Shown: in pieces, positions 46,084 through 59,300 of the stretch
How the letters are laid out: every line of letters starts with the position of its first letter
Position numbering within the stretch: position 1 is the stretch's first letter
From: Anaeramoeba flamelloides
Lineage: Eukaryota > Metamonada > Anaeramoebidae
Direction of reading: 5' to 3'
DNA length: 64,000 nt
Assembly (NCBI GenBank): GCA_027625915.1
Contig: JANTQA010000057.1
Location: forward strand, 2,914,001 to 2,978,000
The notes under the pieces: model-generated
Told to the model about the DNA's origin: nothing
Databases searched by the model: none
What the model saw: the letters and a program-made list of their open reading frames with translations, nothing else
Translations under genes and position numbers: made by a program

Positions 46084-47049
46084 AGTAATAAAAATTCAAA
46101 TACAATAATAAAAAATGATCTAATATTTTTTTGTACAAATTCTGTCATTTCAATAATTTAAAAAAAAGTAAAAATGAAACTGAATTTTTCCAACCCCTAT
46201 TATATGATTACCTACTTTCATTGTCATTATTTTCTTCACCAAAAGCTAAAATTTTTAATTCGAAAACTTAATATTTTTTTTAATTTCAAAAAGTAGATTG
46301 ATAGGATCTTGCAACCAAAAGAAACCATTTTTTTGTACCATTTTTTTTTTAGATAAAGTGATTTGATATTTTTAGTAACTTGAAATTTTCACTTTTCTAA
46401 TTTGACTTTTCATTCTCAAAAACCCCTTTAAAACACCATTTTAAATCATTTCATTCAATATTTTTATTTTAAATAAATTTTGAAAAATATTTCATTAGTT
46501 TTTAGCTTATTTTTTTCTATCCAGAAAAGAAAAGCTTATCCAAATACAACAACATTTTGGTAAACAATATCGAATATGTTAAGTGGTGTAGATCTGAAAA
46601 ATATAGCATCATTTTTTATATTTTTTTTAATATTTTTGCAAGAGAAAAATAACAAAATTATTTTTTGAAATTACTGTGCACTTTTTTATTTTTTTTTTGA
46701 AAAATTGGGGTTGAGAAAAATTTGAAATCAAAGAATAAGTTAATAATTTAAATTAGAATGTTTTTCCAGAGAGTTTATCCTTTTAGTTTAACTTTTTTTT
46801 AATTTTACCATTTAAAACTAAAAAAAACATTTGAGTACCAAATTAGTGACTTTTGTGAAAAGAAAATTCCCATAATTTTGAATTTATTTGAGTAAATGAG
46901 AAAAAACAAGAGACTAAATCTAAAAATATACATAATTTCAAGTGTGAATTCAATGATTTTGGTAAAAAAAGTTTTCAAGAAAAAGTTAAAATGAAACTTT
47001 ATTTATTTTTATTTTATCATTTTGTTTTTTTAATTGTATTAATGGAAAG

Positions 47050-47525
47050 TATTTGATCAGTTTTTTATTTTTAGTTTTTTTTGGGTCGTAGGGAAATATA
47101 TTTTTATATGATCTAAACATCAGTTGTTCTGATAAACCAACAACAAACTGAAGTAAGTGGGGTGTTGGTTACTTAAAATTCTATTTTTAAAAAAGAAATT
47201 TTACAAAATAGAAGCATCAAATTAGAAAATTTTTTTTTAAAACAGAGCAAAAATATTGAGAAAATTTTGCTTGTTCAAAAATACAAAAAAAAATCCAAAA
47301 ATATTGAGAAAATTAACAAAAAAATTTTGAACAAATCCAATTCCTAATTCAAAAAATACTCAAAATATCAAGGAGTTTACCCCCGAAATTGGTTTGTAAT
47401 TGTGTATACTATTGGGTATTAAATGATGAATTAGATATAAGATTGGAGCAAGAAGAAAAAAAAAAGCATCGATTAAATTTTGAAACGCAGACTATAATCT
47501 GTGGGCAATCATTATTTTGATCACT
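47050..47525 (+). mobile_element. Tc1/mariner-like element E, copy 2
   Basis: Aligns with 24840-25241: GGT.TTGGTT.CTTAAA, TTCTATT.TT.AAAAAGAAAT, CAAGGAGTTTAC and GGTACAAGAA/GGAGCAAGAA blocks in order, then TTTTGAAACGCAGACTATAA and an end matching the reversed E terminus followed by TA (47526-47527). The left end is uncertain. The 47400-47500 part reads open on the plus strand (VYYWVLNDELDIRLEQEEKK), suggesting old coding content. Confidence 0.6.
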
Positions 47526-50500
47526 CTACAATTTTATATTTGTTAACAAATTTGAATTTGTCTTTAACAGGGAAAAAGATCTTGAATCCTAAATGATCTT
47601 GGATTCTATTGCCCCAAAAACACTTATGAATTTCAATAAATCCAAAAATTTTTCTCGCGATTATTCTAAGTATTTTTTTGTTTCTTCTCCTTTTTTTAAA
47701 AACTATTTCAACATTTTGAGTACCTCACCCTGTATTTGAACCTTATTTTTAAAAACTAAATTAAGTTTAAAGTACTCCCATTTAATAAAACTAGTTTGTG
47801 TACTCTTTTAATTACCAGCTATAAATTTAGTCACTTCACATTTCTCTCTTGTACCGATAAAGTTTTTTAACACTTGGTATTGTATCATAAATCTCAAAAC
47901 CAAAAATCTATGACTTTTTTGAATTTTAACCCTTACAATACAATAGCTATTCCTTAGGAATCCACTACAATGTTAAAGTAAACTTTTTCGTCCACTTTCC
48001 ATTTTTCCAAATCAGACAAATCTGCTATCAAATCAGATCTTTGTTAGAACTTATGAAGGGTAACCAATTTTTCAAATTTTCTTGGTATTTAAACCAGTCA
48101 ATTATACTTGCTTCATAACATGTAAAAAATTTGAAAAGAAACCAAAAAACTTTTCAAACATTAATCTGAATTTATTAGTATTTTGAAAAAATTTTTATTC
48201 CAAATTCTTAATAGCCCTATTATCATTTATTTTATTATTAAATAATCTCAAAATATTTATTTCTTCAATATGCTCAATACCCCATACTTTTGTATTTTAT
48301 TATTTTTCTAAATATTTAAATGTTGTTTTGGAAGTTTAAATAATTATTTTTTTTTCGATTTAATTATGTTGATGTTTGAAATAATTGTGATTGTTTTTAA
48401 TTTAGGTTTTGAAGATCTTCTTTAATTGTATCATGTGATTTAATTTTTCATTTTTTGGGTGTTTTATTTTATCAAAAGTTAAATTTTAAGCTCAAAAGAG
48501 AGTTAATTAATTAGAATTTAGAATTGTATCAAAAAAAAATTTTTTTCTTTATTTAACTTTCACTGGTTGTTCAGATTTTATAAAAATGTTCATTTTTTAA
48601 AATAAAGGTTATCCAGTGTATGAATTCAATATAAAGTTCATATTTTGGAAAATAACTCAAAATAACTTATTTTTTAAAATAAAGTAGGGAAAAAAATACT
48701 GGAAATGAAAATAATACCTGACAAGATTTTTAATTGTTAATAGTAGTAATATTGCTGTGTAATTTCTCTTATTTTCAATCAAATCCTTTTTATAAATAAC
48801 CAATTTTTTTATGAAACAAGTAATAAACCTACCATAAGTCCATCAAAGTAAGAGTGGTCTCTACAATACTAGGTGAATTGTTAGATAACCTCAGTAGATC
48901 AACAATTTATGAAAAACAATTGAGTTTTATAGAGGTTTACTAGAGTTTGGAAAATGATAATTTTTATTCTTGTTTTTTGATTGACTGAATGCTGTTTTGA
49001 AAAAGTTTGATTTCATTAATCGTCATTCTAATAAGCGAATGAGTTACAATTTTAAAAGTTTGACACTTTAGTAATAGGGTTTGATTTTAACTAAAAGAAA
49101 TTAGACAACAATTTTGCTAATATTCACAAAAAAATCTTACCCAGTATTGTTTTTACTACTTTAAAAAAAAACAAAACACTTGAGGAACAAAAAACAACAA
49201 TTATTTATTTTGGCATTTTTTAAATATTTTAAAAATAAAATATATCACAAGATATGTATTATTGAACATACTATAATTGAAGACAAATAATATTAATCCC
49301 CCAATTTTGTAAAAGTTTCTCTGATATTTTACGGAATTAATCCATACCAAAACTAGGATTTGATCAATTTAGCTTAAATACAGTCTTCTTATAAAAATAA
49401 AATACAATATTGTAAAAAATATGATCTTATAGACAAATTTAAAGCTTGGGCAATCAATTCGAAGCACCACAAAGTCACAAAATACCTTTCTTAAATTTTT
49501 CTGTGAATGTAAGATTGGTTCAATAAAAACATCTTTTTTTTTTTTAGGAATATAATAATTAACTTTGAGATTATTTTTGATAAATTATTTGGTATATATT
49601 TAAGATCTACATTGATAAAATAAATATTTTCATTGAAAATAAAAGAAAATAATTAGTCTTTGGAAATTTATTCTGATTTTTATTGTGGAAATCTTTGAAA
49701 TTAAAAAAATGAAAAAAATAGTTACTTTTTGAAGTTCTAAATATTTTTTTAATTACTGATATATTATTATTTGGGGCACTATTTTTAATTTAGAAAAGAA
49801 AATAAATAAAAAAATTTACAAAATGAAAATTTTATAATGTTATTTCTTAAAAAAATCCAATAATTTATTGTTCAAGATTATAATAAATTATTCAAACCCT
49901 TTGAAATATATTACAAGCGGACACTGAACTGAATGGATCTCAACATGAACACACTTTAATTACAAACGAATATATGGTGATACCCCCATATATACCTACC
50001 TTCTAAATATATTTATTTTAGACTTTAAACCTATGAAAAATATTTTCAAAAATCATGTGATAACCATTATAAAGTTTTAATAAAATCCCCTTAAATACAT
50101 CTGTTAAATTGTTTTAGGTTTCACTTAAAAAAATAATAATCATCTATATTTTTTAAAGACTTAGTAAAACTACTATTTAGAAATTAGGTGAGAAGAACTT
50201 TCACTTTATCTTACTCCTTTTTAATGTTGAAATTACATACAAATAGATTGGAATTTGTGATACTAATTTATTTCTTTCTCAATTTTTTTCAATAAATATA
50301 TTTTTACACATGGGGCAGGCGAAAAATCATAAATGAAAAGAAAGTTTTAAATTGTAAAAATAAAATCAACATAAATTTTATCTCTTTATATTTCCAATAC
50401 AAATAAAATCATTTGTTTGAAGTTCACCTTGTAATTAACATATAATGTAACTAGGGATATAAATGTCGTATATAAACATATTTATTGCAAAACTATCAGT

Positions 50501-51011
50501 AATTACAATAAAAAGATATCACTTTTAAGTTTTTAGTCCATTGGCCTTGGAATCTTTATTTTTTTTAAAATAATATTTTTATAACAAAAACGAAAGGTAT
50601 TTCTTAAAAATTCAAAATTTCGATAAATATTTTAAAATATTCTATAAAATCAATTAAGAATTCCGAAGGAATCTCAAAAACGATAAAACACTCAAACCAA
50701 TTTATTAATACATATTAAAATATTTAGAAATTGAATTGAAAAGTAGAAATATTTACAATAAAAAATTTCAAAAAGTAAAAGATAAACAATTCGAAAAAAA
50801 ATAATTATTTTTAGTTAAAAATAAAAAAAAACTTTAAAAAAGTGGGTAAAATTCCGAATTCTTAATAAAAACAGTTTATTTAAGTATTATATGGAATATT
50901 TATCTGAGACCAACTATAAAAAATCTTAACACAAGATACCTTTGGTTAAATAATAAAGTAACATACTTTTTATAAATTAATACACATTTTCCAATAATAA
51001 TTTACCATATA

Positions 51012-51208
51012 CATTTAGTTTCACTTTTAAGGCACAAACTTTCAACGAAATTTAAGGCACAAAAAAAATCTCAAATTAAAGCACTAAATTCAAATTCTAG
51101 TAAAAATAAATTGTAAAAAAAAAAATTCAAAATTTTGTGCTTTAATTTGAGATTTTTTTGCCCCTTAAATTTCGTTGAAAGTTTGTGCTTTAAAAGTGAA
51201 ACTGACTG
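51012..51208. mobile_element. MITE A copy 2 (197 bp)
   Basis: Near-perfect palindrome with the right end GTGAAACTGACTG followed by TA, and the left end two bases changed from CAGTCAGTTTCAC, preceded by TA. Arms AAGGCACAAACTTTCAACGA and its inverse are almost identical. Best preserved of the three copies. Confidence 0.85.
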
Positions 51209-52295
51209 TATAAAAAAAAATTATCAAGTCAGTATTTCAATTTAGTAAATAAAATATAAATACAAAAAATAATTTTGAACTTCTGGGAGACAGATATACC
51301 AAACAAATTAAAATTTTCAAAAAAAAAAAAAAAATAATGATAAACATAGGAATTGATAACCATAAATTATAAAAGAAAATTATAAATAATTTTAGAAAAA
51401 ACCCAATAATAAATAATTCCAATTGATAATGCGGAAAGTATTTATTTTATGAATAAAAAACTACACCAAATGACAAAATCAAGTATTATCAATAAACAAT
51501 TTTTTTTTTTTTAATTCTTGTTAGTGTTTTAAAAATCTAATAATTTTCAAAACAAAAAAATAAATAAAACCGATTATTATTTTTCTTTTTATTTGTTGAG
51601 TTATTCCCCCAAAAAAATGGTTCATAATGATAAATACAAAAACTAACATTGCTTTTCTAAAATTCAAAATAATTGAGTAAACTCAAATATTTTAATCCAA
51701 TTTTTGTAAAAATAATAAAAAAACCTTAAAATAAAAATATTGTAAAAATTAAATTGTTTAACTTCTTTTTTAAAATTAAGAAATTTTGCAAATTATTTAA
51801 AGGTTTAGGTTTATTATAGGAATGAAAAAAAATCAGAATTTTGTAAATTATTAATAAAAAATTAGATTTTCTAAGTAGTTTTTGTATAAAAAAACTTACT
51901 AAACAGTTAAAGAGGATCTCCTGATGTGAATAAATTGGCAACTTGTAATTCGATGAGTAAATAAAAATAGTTATTTGAAAGATTTTAAACTTTATTAAAT
52001 TCCCTAAAATAGGCAGGATTTGAAGAGTGTACATCAGAATAAAAGAATAAAAAATGAAGATAAAAAAAAAAAGAAAAAGGAATTTAAAAATTCATAAGTA
52101 AAAAGTTGTGATCTTATTGATTTTTTGATAATTCTATCTGGATATCTGACTTATAAGACTTTAGATTGGAGTTCTTTTCCCATTAAAGTATGCTGTGTCC
52201 TATCGGACATGAAATATTCTATACCAATATGATAAATTTGAAAAAATAATAATTTATATATCATTGAAGATTTCGATCATTTTCGACGGTACTGT

Positions 52296-52960
52296 GTTGT
52301 CAAGTGCTGTAGAGTACCTAAGTTTTTTTTTAATTTAAAAGACTGGGGAAAAATCAAAGATTGTAATAATTCTTTTCAATTATGAAAAAGTTAACGGCAG
52401 TTTTCTGAAAATTTCTGTTTATTCTGTTAAGTGTTCTAGGTTTTTTTGAGGTTTTCTTTTTTATTTATGAGATCTAATGATGTTCTAGGTTTTTTTGAGG
52501 TTTTGTTATTGTTTATGAAGTGTACTAGGTTTTTTTTTACTTTAGAAATAAACCGAAAAATTATTAAAATTTTCGGTTTATTTCTAAAGTAAAAAAAACC
52601 GAACGAAAATCTATTGGTTTTCCAAATAACCAGAATACTGAAAAAAACCTAGAACACTTCACAAATAAATCGAAAACTCAAAAAAACATAATGAAAATCA
52701 TTAGATTTTACAAATAAAACAGAAAAACTGTAAGAAAACCTAACGGCCCTTCTATCAATTTACTAAATAAACTGAAAAATCGAGAAAACCAAACGGAAAT
52801 TTTCCAGAATTTAAAAGAATAGAGAAAAATCTTTGATTTTAATATACTTTTCAATTATGGAAAAGCTAACGGTGTCTTTTTTTAATTAAAAGAATTAATA
52901 GAAAATTAAATCAATTTTCGGTTTATTTCTTAAATTCAAAAAAACCTAACGACTGTCAAG
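52296..52960. repeat. Repeat F, locus 2: nested palindromes
   Basis: Left units (GTGTTCTAGGTTTTTTTGAG, GTGTACTAGGTTTTTTT) are mirrored on the right by CCTAGAACACTTC and AAAACCTAACGG units. The centre, ACTTTAGAAATAAACCGAAA against TTTCGGTTTATTTCTAAAGT (52539-52558 and 52571-52590), is an exact inverted repeat around a 12-bp spacer. The total palindrome spans about 360 bp with further unit copies beyond. Confidence 0.75.
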
Positions 52961-53224
52961 TCTATGAAATTAATCGAAAAATATCGATATCTGAATCAAT
53001 TAAAAAAAAAAATAACATTTAAAAACTTGATTTCATTTATTGGTTAACTTTTCTGAAAAATTGAAAAAAAATCTTTTTGAGAGTTTAATTTGAAAGAAAA
53101 ATAGTAGTCTTTAAAAAGAATAAAAAGATGAAAAAAAAAAAAAAATTGAACAGAAAAAGTAAAATCTTAAAAAAGGTAAATAAGGGAATGATAAAAAGAT
53201 GAAAAAAAAAAACAAATTAAAGGA

Positions 53225-53290
53225 GAAATAAAAAGGAAAAAGGAAAAAGGAAAAAGAAAAAAGAAAAAAGGAAAAAGGAAAAAGTTAAAA
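53225..53290 (+). repeat. GGAAAAA tandem repeat
   Basis: About eight units of GGAAAAA or GAAAAAA in a row just downstream of the Sec1/Munc18 stop codon (minus strand), within its probable 3' UTR. Simple repeat. Confidence 0.85.
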
Positions 53291-53372
53291 GGAAAAGAAG
53301 AAATATAAAAGTAAATATAAAACTCAAATTAAAATTTCAAATAAAATAAAAAAAGTAAAGAAAAAAAAAGAA

Positions 53373-56300
53373 TTATAAATCTTCAGGAGGTTTTAAATCT
53401 TTAACTGCTTCTAAAAATTCTTCTGGTTTAAATATATGATTTGATCCGATTATTACTTCTCTTTTGAATAATTTACTTATTTCATAGGCAATTCTCATTT
53501 CTGAATAAGTTATTCCCCCAACGATAAACAGATAAACTCTTCCGCCAGAATATTGAACGGTTTCATCAGATTTTTTGCCTAATTCTTTGCTACTATTTTT
53601 ATTTTTGCCACTCCATTTATTCATTGCGCTGCCCCTTTTTGAATTCTTTGATCTTTTACTCATGCCTTTACCGCCTTTGCCCGATGAACCCAGTCTGGTA
53701 TATAAATTAGATTCTTTCCGGGGAGATTTAATATAAGGATATTTTGTTTTCGGCAAAGAACCAGAGATTAATTCTTTTAAGATTTTCTGGATCACTGGAT
53801 CATATCGAGATACTTCATATCTTTCTTCTTCGTTGACTTGATTTTTCTTTTTCTTTTTTTTTTTTTTTTCAGATTGCGTGTTGCCACCAATTGCCATTAA
53901 ATTCGAAATTGAAGTTTCTAAGTCAATATCTAAATCCGACAAACGTAAGATTTTTCGAAGTTCCTTAGATGATGGATTTTGGGTGATCACATATAACATC
54001 AATAAACGTGCTTTGTTTTTTGGATCTACGCTATTGTCTTGCAATGGGCCTTGGAGGTGTACAAGTGGATCTTTGAATGGTGTTCCTTCGGGGTCTTCTC
54101 CCATCACAATGTTTTGTTCAAGAATTCCAATTTTTTGTAAGCCATCTTTGTTAAATCGATCCATTACCTTAGACGCAATGGTAATATGTCGATTAAATAA
54201 ATCAATTTGCTTATGGTATTGTGGCATGTTTTTAATGGCTTGCCCAATCATTTTAAGATTTACATTTTCTCCTTTTTTTTTTTTATATTTTGCTGTACTG
54301 TTTGTTTCAATAAAATTGTTGAATTGCGATGAAATTTGTGTCATACATTCTGCAATATGCAAATGTCGGTAAGTTGTCCAAACTCCGTCTTTTTCATCAA
54401 GAGTTGACTAATTATTTTTTTGTTAAGTAATGATTCAGTATTGAAAATATTAAAGTTGTTAATTATTAATAAATAAATATTGTTTAATAATAGATATATA
54501 TATATATATGTGTGTGTGTGTGTTATTGATTATTATTATTTTTTTTATGGTGATTGGAATTAGAATCTTTTTTAATTTATTAAAATTGATAAAGAATCAG
54601 AAAAAAAAGATTTTGTGTTATTTGGTATTGATATATAAATAGATATATATTTTTTTTCTTGATCAGAAAATTATTTTTATTTCTTTCTTTATTTTTTTTC
54701 AATTAAATTATGAATAATTTGTTCCAAATATTTTGTATGCTTTTATTTATTTATCTACAGCAAGAAATGTAAAAACACCCAAATTTTTAAAAAGTAGATT
54801 TAAGCTTAAAATCATGGCTTTTACTATTTTAATAAAGAGGCCTAAATATTTGACCAATTATGGATCAAATTCGATATGTTATTAAGTTTTAAATTAGAAC
54901 TTTGTAGATAAGATACGTATATCAAGTGCTGATATTTAAGCATAAGAATTGGTTTGCTTAATTGTCTTTCTGTTTTTTTGCTTTTTTTTATTTTTATTTT
55001 TTTGCAAAATCCCAAATCTTGTTTTCGCAAAATCCCAGTACAAGATACCCGACTCCACAGTCTTAACCCTGCCCAAGTACCAACTTGACAGACCGCAAGT
55101 AAAGATCAATTCATTTCACTTTAGTTAGTTTCAAATCTCTACAGTTTGATTTCGTTCATTTTATTTCATTGTCAGTTCAATTTTTTTAAGATCTAATCAG
55201 AACAAATGTGGTTTGCTTAAGATTTAATAAGAACAAGTTTATCAATTCTTATAATGATTTTTTATTCCTTTTACCTTCCTTAAACACTTAAAAAAAAGGA
55301 AAGTAATCCAAACAACTTTTAAATTTTACTCAGAAATTGTATATTGTTAGAATACGAAATTTGATTTTTTCAAATAAAATTTTCTTGAGGAATATTTGGG
55401 AATTTTGTAATTTAATCCTAAAAATTCAAAAATGTTTAAAAAAAAAAAATATTTACAAAAAATAATACCATAACGCTCAATTCGGAATTGAATGGGAACA
55501 ATTAATTTTTGTTTATAATATATCAAAAAAGTTTTTTTGGTAATTTTTCTTTTATTTATGGAAAATTTTAATCTTCAAAACATTGGTAAAAAAGTTTTAT
55601 TTTTTTTTGTTCTAAAAAAATAATTTGAAAAAACATTAAAAATAAGTTAAATATTCTTTTTGTTTAATTTTTCATTTAATAAATAAAATATAATTTTCTC
55701 AAGTTTTTATTTGTAAAATTTTTTAAATATGTATTAAACATTTAAAAAATTTTTATTTATTTTTCAAAAAAATAATTAGTCAAAACTTTTGATAAATAAA
55801 ATATCAATTATTTTATTGTTATAAACAATCAAGAGATATATTATATTTGATTAAAATCACTATTTTTGTTTAAAATTTTTCAAAATAATGAAAAACAATT
55901 GATCATTTTTAAAAAAAAATTAAATTGAACATTTGAAAATATGATCAAGTAAAATTTTTTAGTCTCGTAAAATGTGTATTTATTCTTTTTTCTGGAAAAT
56001 CAATATTAAGCAAGATTTTCTATGAAAAAAAAATGAAAATTTTATAGATTCATCTTGTCGTAATTTTTTGAAATGAAGGTAAAATGGATAGAACAAACTA
56101 TTGAAGATATATGTTCTTTGATCGAATAAATTTGTAATTAAAAAATTTTTGGTAAGTCTACTGATAGGAATAAAAAAAAAAAATCAAAAAAAAAAAATTT
56201 GTTTGGGCATACGTGAGCAATAATATTGAAATGATTAATTTTTTATTATTTAAAATTAAAATTGGTTCGAGAAATATCAAATTAAAAATGAAAGATATCT

Positions 56301-59300
56301 ATGGATTCAATTACTATTTTTATTGTTTTTATTTGGAAACAATCACTTTGTTATGTTACAAATTTAGCCTGGAAGAACGAGAAATATGATATTGCTCGAA
56401 GCGATATAAGATGATATTGAGGAGTTCGAAGAAGGTCGATTAATATCCTCTTAGCACCAGAACAATCTCATATTTTGAGTCTGGAAGGGAATCCAAAACA
56501 AGGATACATAGAAGGTTATTTTTGAACAAATGAAACAATATGAGATGCTATTTATTTTTTGGAACACAGGATCTAACTCTACACAACAAAAAACAAACAA
56601 CAAAAAACAAACAAATATATTTAAAAAAAACAAACAAATTTAAACAAGTTGTTATTTTTCATTGGTACTTTGAAGAACTTTTTCTTCAAAGGATCTTTTT
56701 CTCTCAATGAAGTTATCGAAAACACTGAAGTTAAATTTTATATTTTCTCCCATTAGAGACAAAACTTGGGTTTAAAATTCCACAGAGACAAACTAGATCG
56801 TCCAACTTTTCAACGAGTTCTATCTCACCTTTTATTTCATGCTTGTTTAGAAACAACCGAAGGCGATCAAACATAAAACCTGCATTCATATAAATATGTG
56901 TTCTTAACAGTGACTGATTTTGAACATTCCTCTAAAAATTCTTGACTTGACATAGCAAAAACAAAAAAAATGTATTTTGCTAAATTTATAATAATGTTTT
57001 TTTCTCATTTTGAAATTCTTCTATAAGTGGTCTCTTCTCTCTTTTTCCGAAGAAAAAAAGAAACCAAACGTTTTTTATTTTTTTAAAAATGATATTGATT
57101 TCTTTCGAAGCAAAACCAAAAACCCTGCTTGGTTTTTGGCATTGTTTTTAAACAAAGAAAGAGAATTCATTCAATTTTCAACCTTGAAGGAAAAATTGTT
57201 GAACTTTTTTCTTTGTCATCTATTGAACAAATAATTGAGTTACTTGAACCGAATTAATTTTCCAATGTCGTAAATCCTTGAGAGCGGCGATCTTTTGGAA
57301 TTTATGAGATTAACAACGTCGCAAAAAAATTGGTTAAACTCTTCTAAAATAACTTTAAATCTCATTTTTAAAGTCTAATTTATTGGTAAAATACAAATTA
57401 TTTTACCCAAATTGAATTGAAAATAAGAAGATCAGAAAATTTTCAAACTTTGATAATAACTAACGATTTCCCAAAATCTTTCCACAGTGACTACAATACT
57501 ATCCTAAACTCTTCAGTGTTCTAATCTCTTTCTTATCGGTAGTTATGAGGAATTATATACCTTAAATCTTTACAAATAAAAAGTTTGAGTTTGAAAAAAA
57601 AAAAAAAACATAGTTTTTTATTTTATTGTTTTTTTATTCTGATTTAATAACTTTTTTGTAAAAACTGTTGTCTAAATTCTTAAAGGTTTTTTTAATAAAT
57701 TTGTAATTTTTTCCAAAAACTATGATACTTTTGACAAGTAACATCTTTCTTCTGTTCTTATCTAAAAATTATCATAGTTTTTGGTAAACTTATAAATTTA
57801 TTAAAAAAAATTTAAAAAATTATTCCATCGATATTACATATGTTAAAGATAAAAAATGTAGACATTTAAAGATTTAATTTATTAAAATATCCAGAATAAT
57901 AAAGAGTTTGTTATTTGTGTTGAATAATTTTTGAGGGTGTTTAAATGGTATAAAAGTTGATTGAATGAGTTAAGGTATTAGATTCGCCATAGATTCATTT
58001 ATAATTAAAGTTTATTGTGATTAAAAGTAAATCGTATGAGTGCTCCTTATTTCAAATAGTTTTTGTGGCTCTAAAAAATCTATTAGAAATATTATTGAAC
58101 AATAAATTATTACATTTTTTATGAGGGATCATATAATTCAAAATTGTTTTTTTTTTTTATAATTTTTTTTTTGGAATTACTTTTCCAAATCTAAAAAATT
58201 GAAACTAAAAGAAAAGTGTTCATGTCTTTAAAAATTAATACTGATAAATTCAAAAAAAATTATTAAAAAATTTAGATTTCCATTTTTTTCAATTAGATAA
58301 CTCTACTTTCAAAATATTTCATTTCAAAGAAAATTTCAAAAATCAACGAATTCTACAAAGTTTCTTTAAAACCAAGAGAGTTCTTTTTTCAAAGCTAATG
58401 TAAAAAATTTAAAAAAAAAGGAAAATGAATTTATCTGTATTTGGTACCTTCAAAATTAACTTTTTTTTCTAATTTTTTACTTTCATGATTTAGTTAAAAA
58501 TCATCATAATTAAAAACCCAAATATTGATTACTTTAGTTTCCTTTTCTATGAAGCTAGTTGTTTTTTCAATTTATTTTCAAGATGTAAAAATAATTATCA
58601 GATCGATTTTATTGGTTAATTTATTATTGTTTATAAAAAAAAGGAAATTATTTAACAACTAATTTACATTGTGAGACAAATTTATAAAAGATATTTTTCA
58701 ACTATGAAGTCTGAATATTGATTATTCAACCTTTAAATTTGCTGTGAAGTGTAGGTAAGTTGTCTAAAATTCTTGAATTTTTTTACTAATACAAGGATCT
58801 TTTTTATTTGATGAAGATCAAACTTTTAATTACAATTTTACGCATTGGAATTTTTTGAGGAATTTTGAGCCATGGATAACAAATACGATTGACATTCAAT
58901 AATAACACACTTTAATTTTAGACTTCTTCGTGGTAAATACTAATCACCCAAAAAGTGAAGGGAGATGAGATGAATAATATTATAAAAAAAAAAAAAAAAA
59001 AAAAAAAAGAATAAAAAAAAATCAAAATGTTTTACTTCAGTCTCTTTTTTTGTTTCTTTTGTTTCTGTTTGATATTTAATTTTGTCGTCTTCAATATTAA
59101 GCAGATCATAAACCATTGATTGGTAATAAAAATCATGTAATACAGGACTTAATAAATCAACAGAACGATCAAGAATTAACATTACGCCTTGCTCTGATTG
59201 GTCTACACTCTAAGGGCACCATTAAATTGTTAATCAAAAAATAATAATAAAAAAAATGAAAGACAAAGAAAATTAAAAAATAAAAATTTGGGGAAAAAAA

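Larger units (their letters stand above)
46084..53372. other. 7.3-kb intergenic region with transposon relics
   Basis: No gene supported. Contains element E copy 2 (about 47050-47525), MITE A copy 2 (51012-51208), repeat F locus 2 (52296-52960) and a GGAAAAA tandem repeat (53225-53290). Other parts are A/T-rich without motifs. 49915-49990 and 47810-47870 are slightly less A/T-rich and unexplained. Confidence 0.5.
54408..59035 (-). other. Intron 4 of the Sec1/Munc18 gene, 4628 bp, transposon-bearing
   Basis: Donor GTAAAA at 59035-59030; acceptor AATTAG ending at 54408. About 20 to 45 times longer than the other introns in this window. Contents: element D copy 2 (57974-58949), a DDE-transposase-like remnant (56745-56888) with less A/T-rich DNA on either side (about 56360-57540), a TA/TG microsatellite near the acceptor (54490-54525), and a GC-richer patch at 55035-55120 (CCCGACTCCACAGTC, CCTGCCCAAGTACC) that is unexplained. 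Confidence 0.88.

Noticed and set aside
46210-46239. 30-nt candidate exon upstream of the 45661-46083 frame
   Set aside because: Has AG and GTAGGT borders but does not join the downstream frame in phase.
55035-55120. GC-richer patch in the Sec1 intron, considered as a tRNA or snRNA
   Set aside because: No cloverleaf and no GGTTCGA-type internal promoter; no known small-RNA motif.
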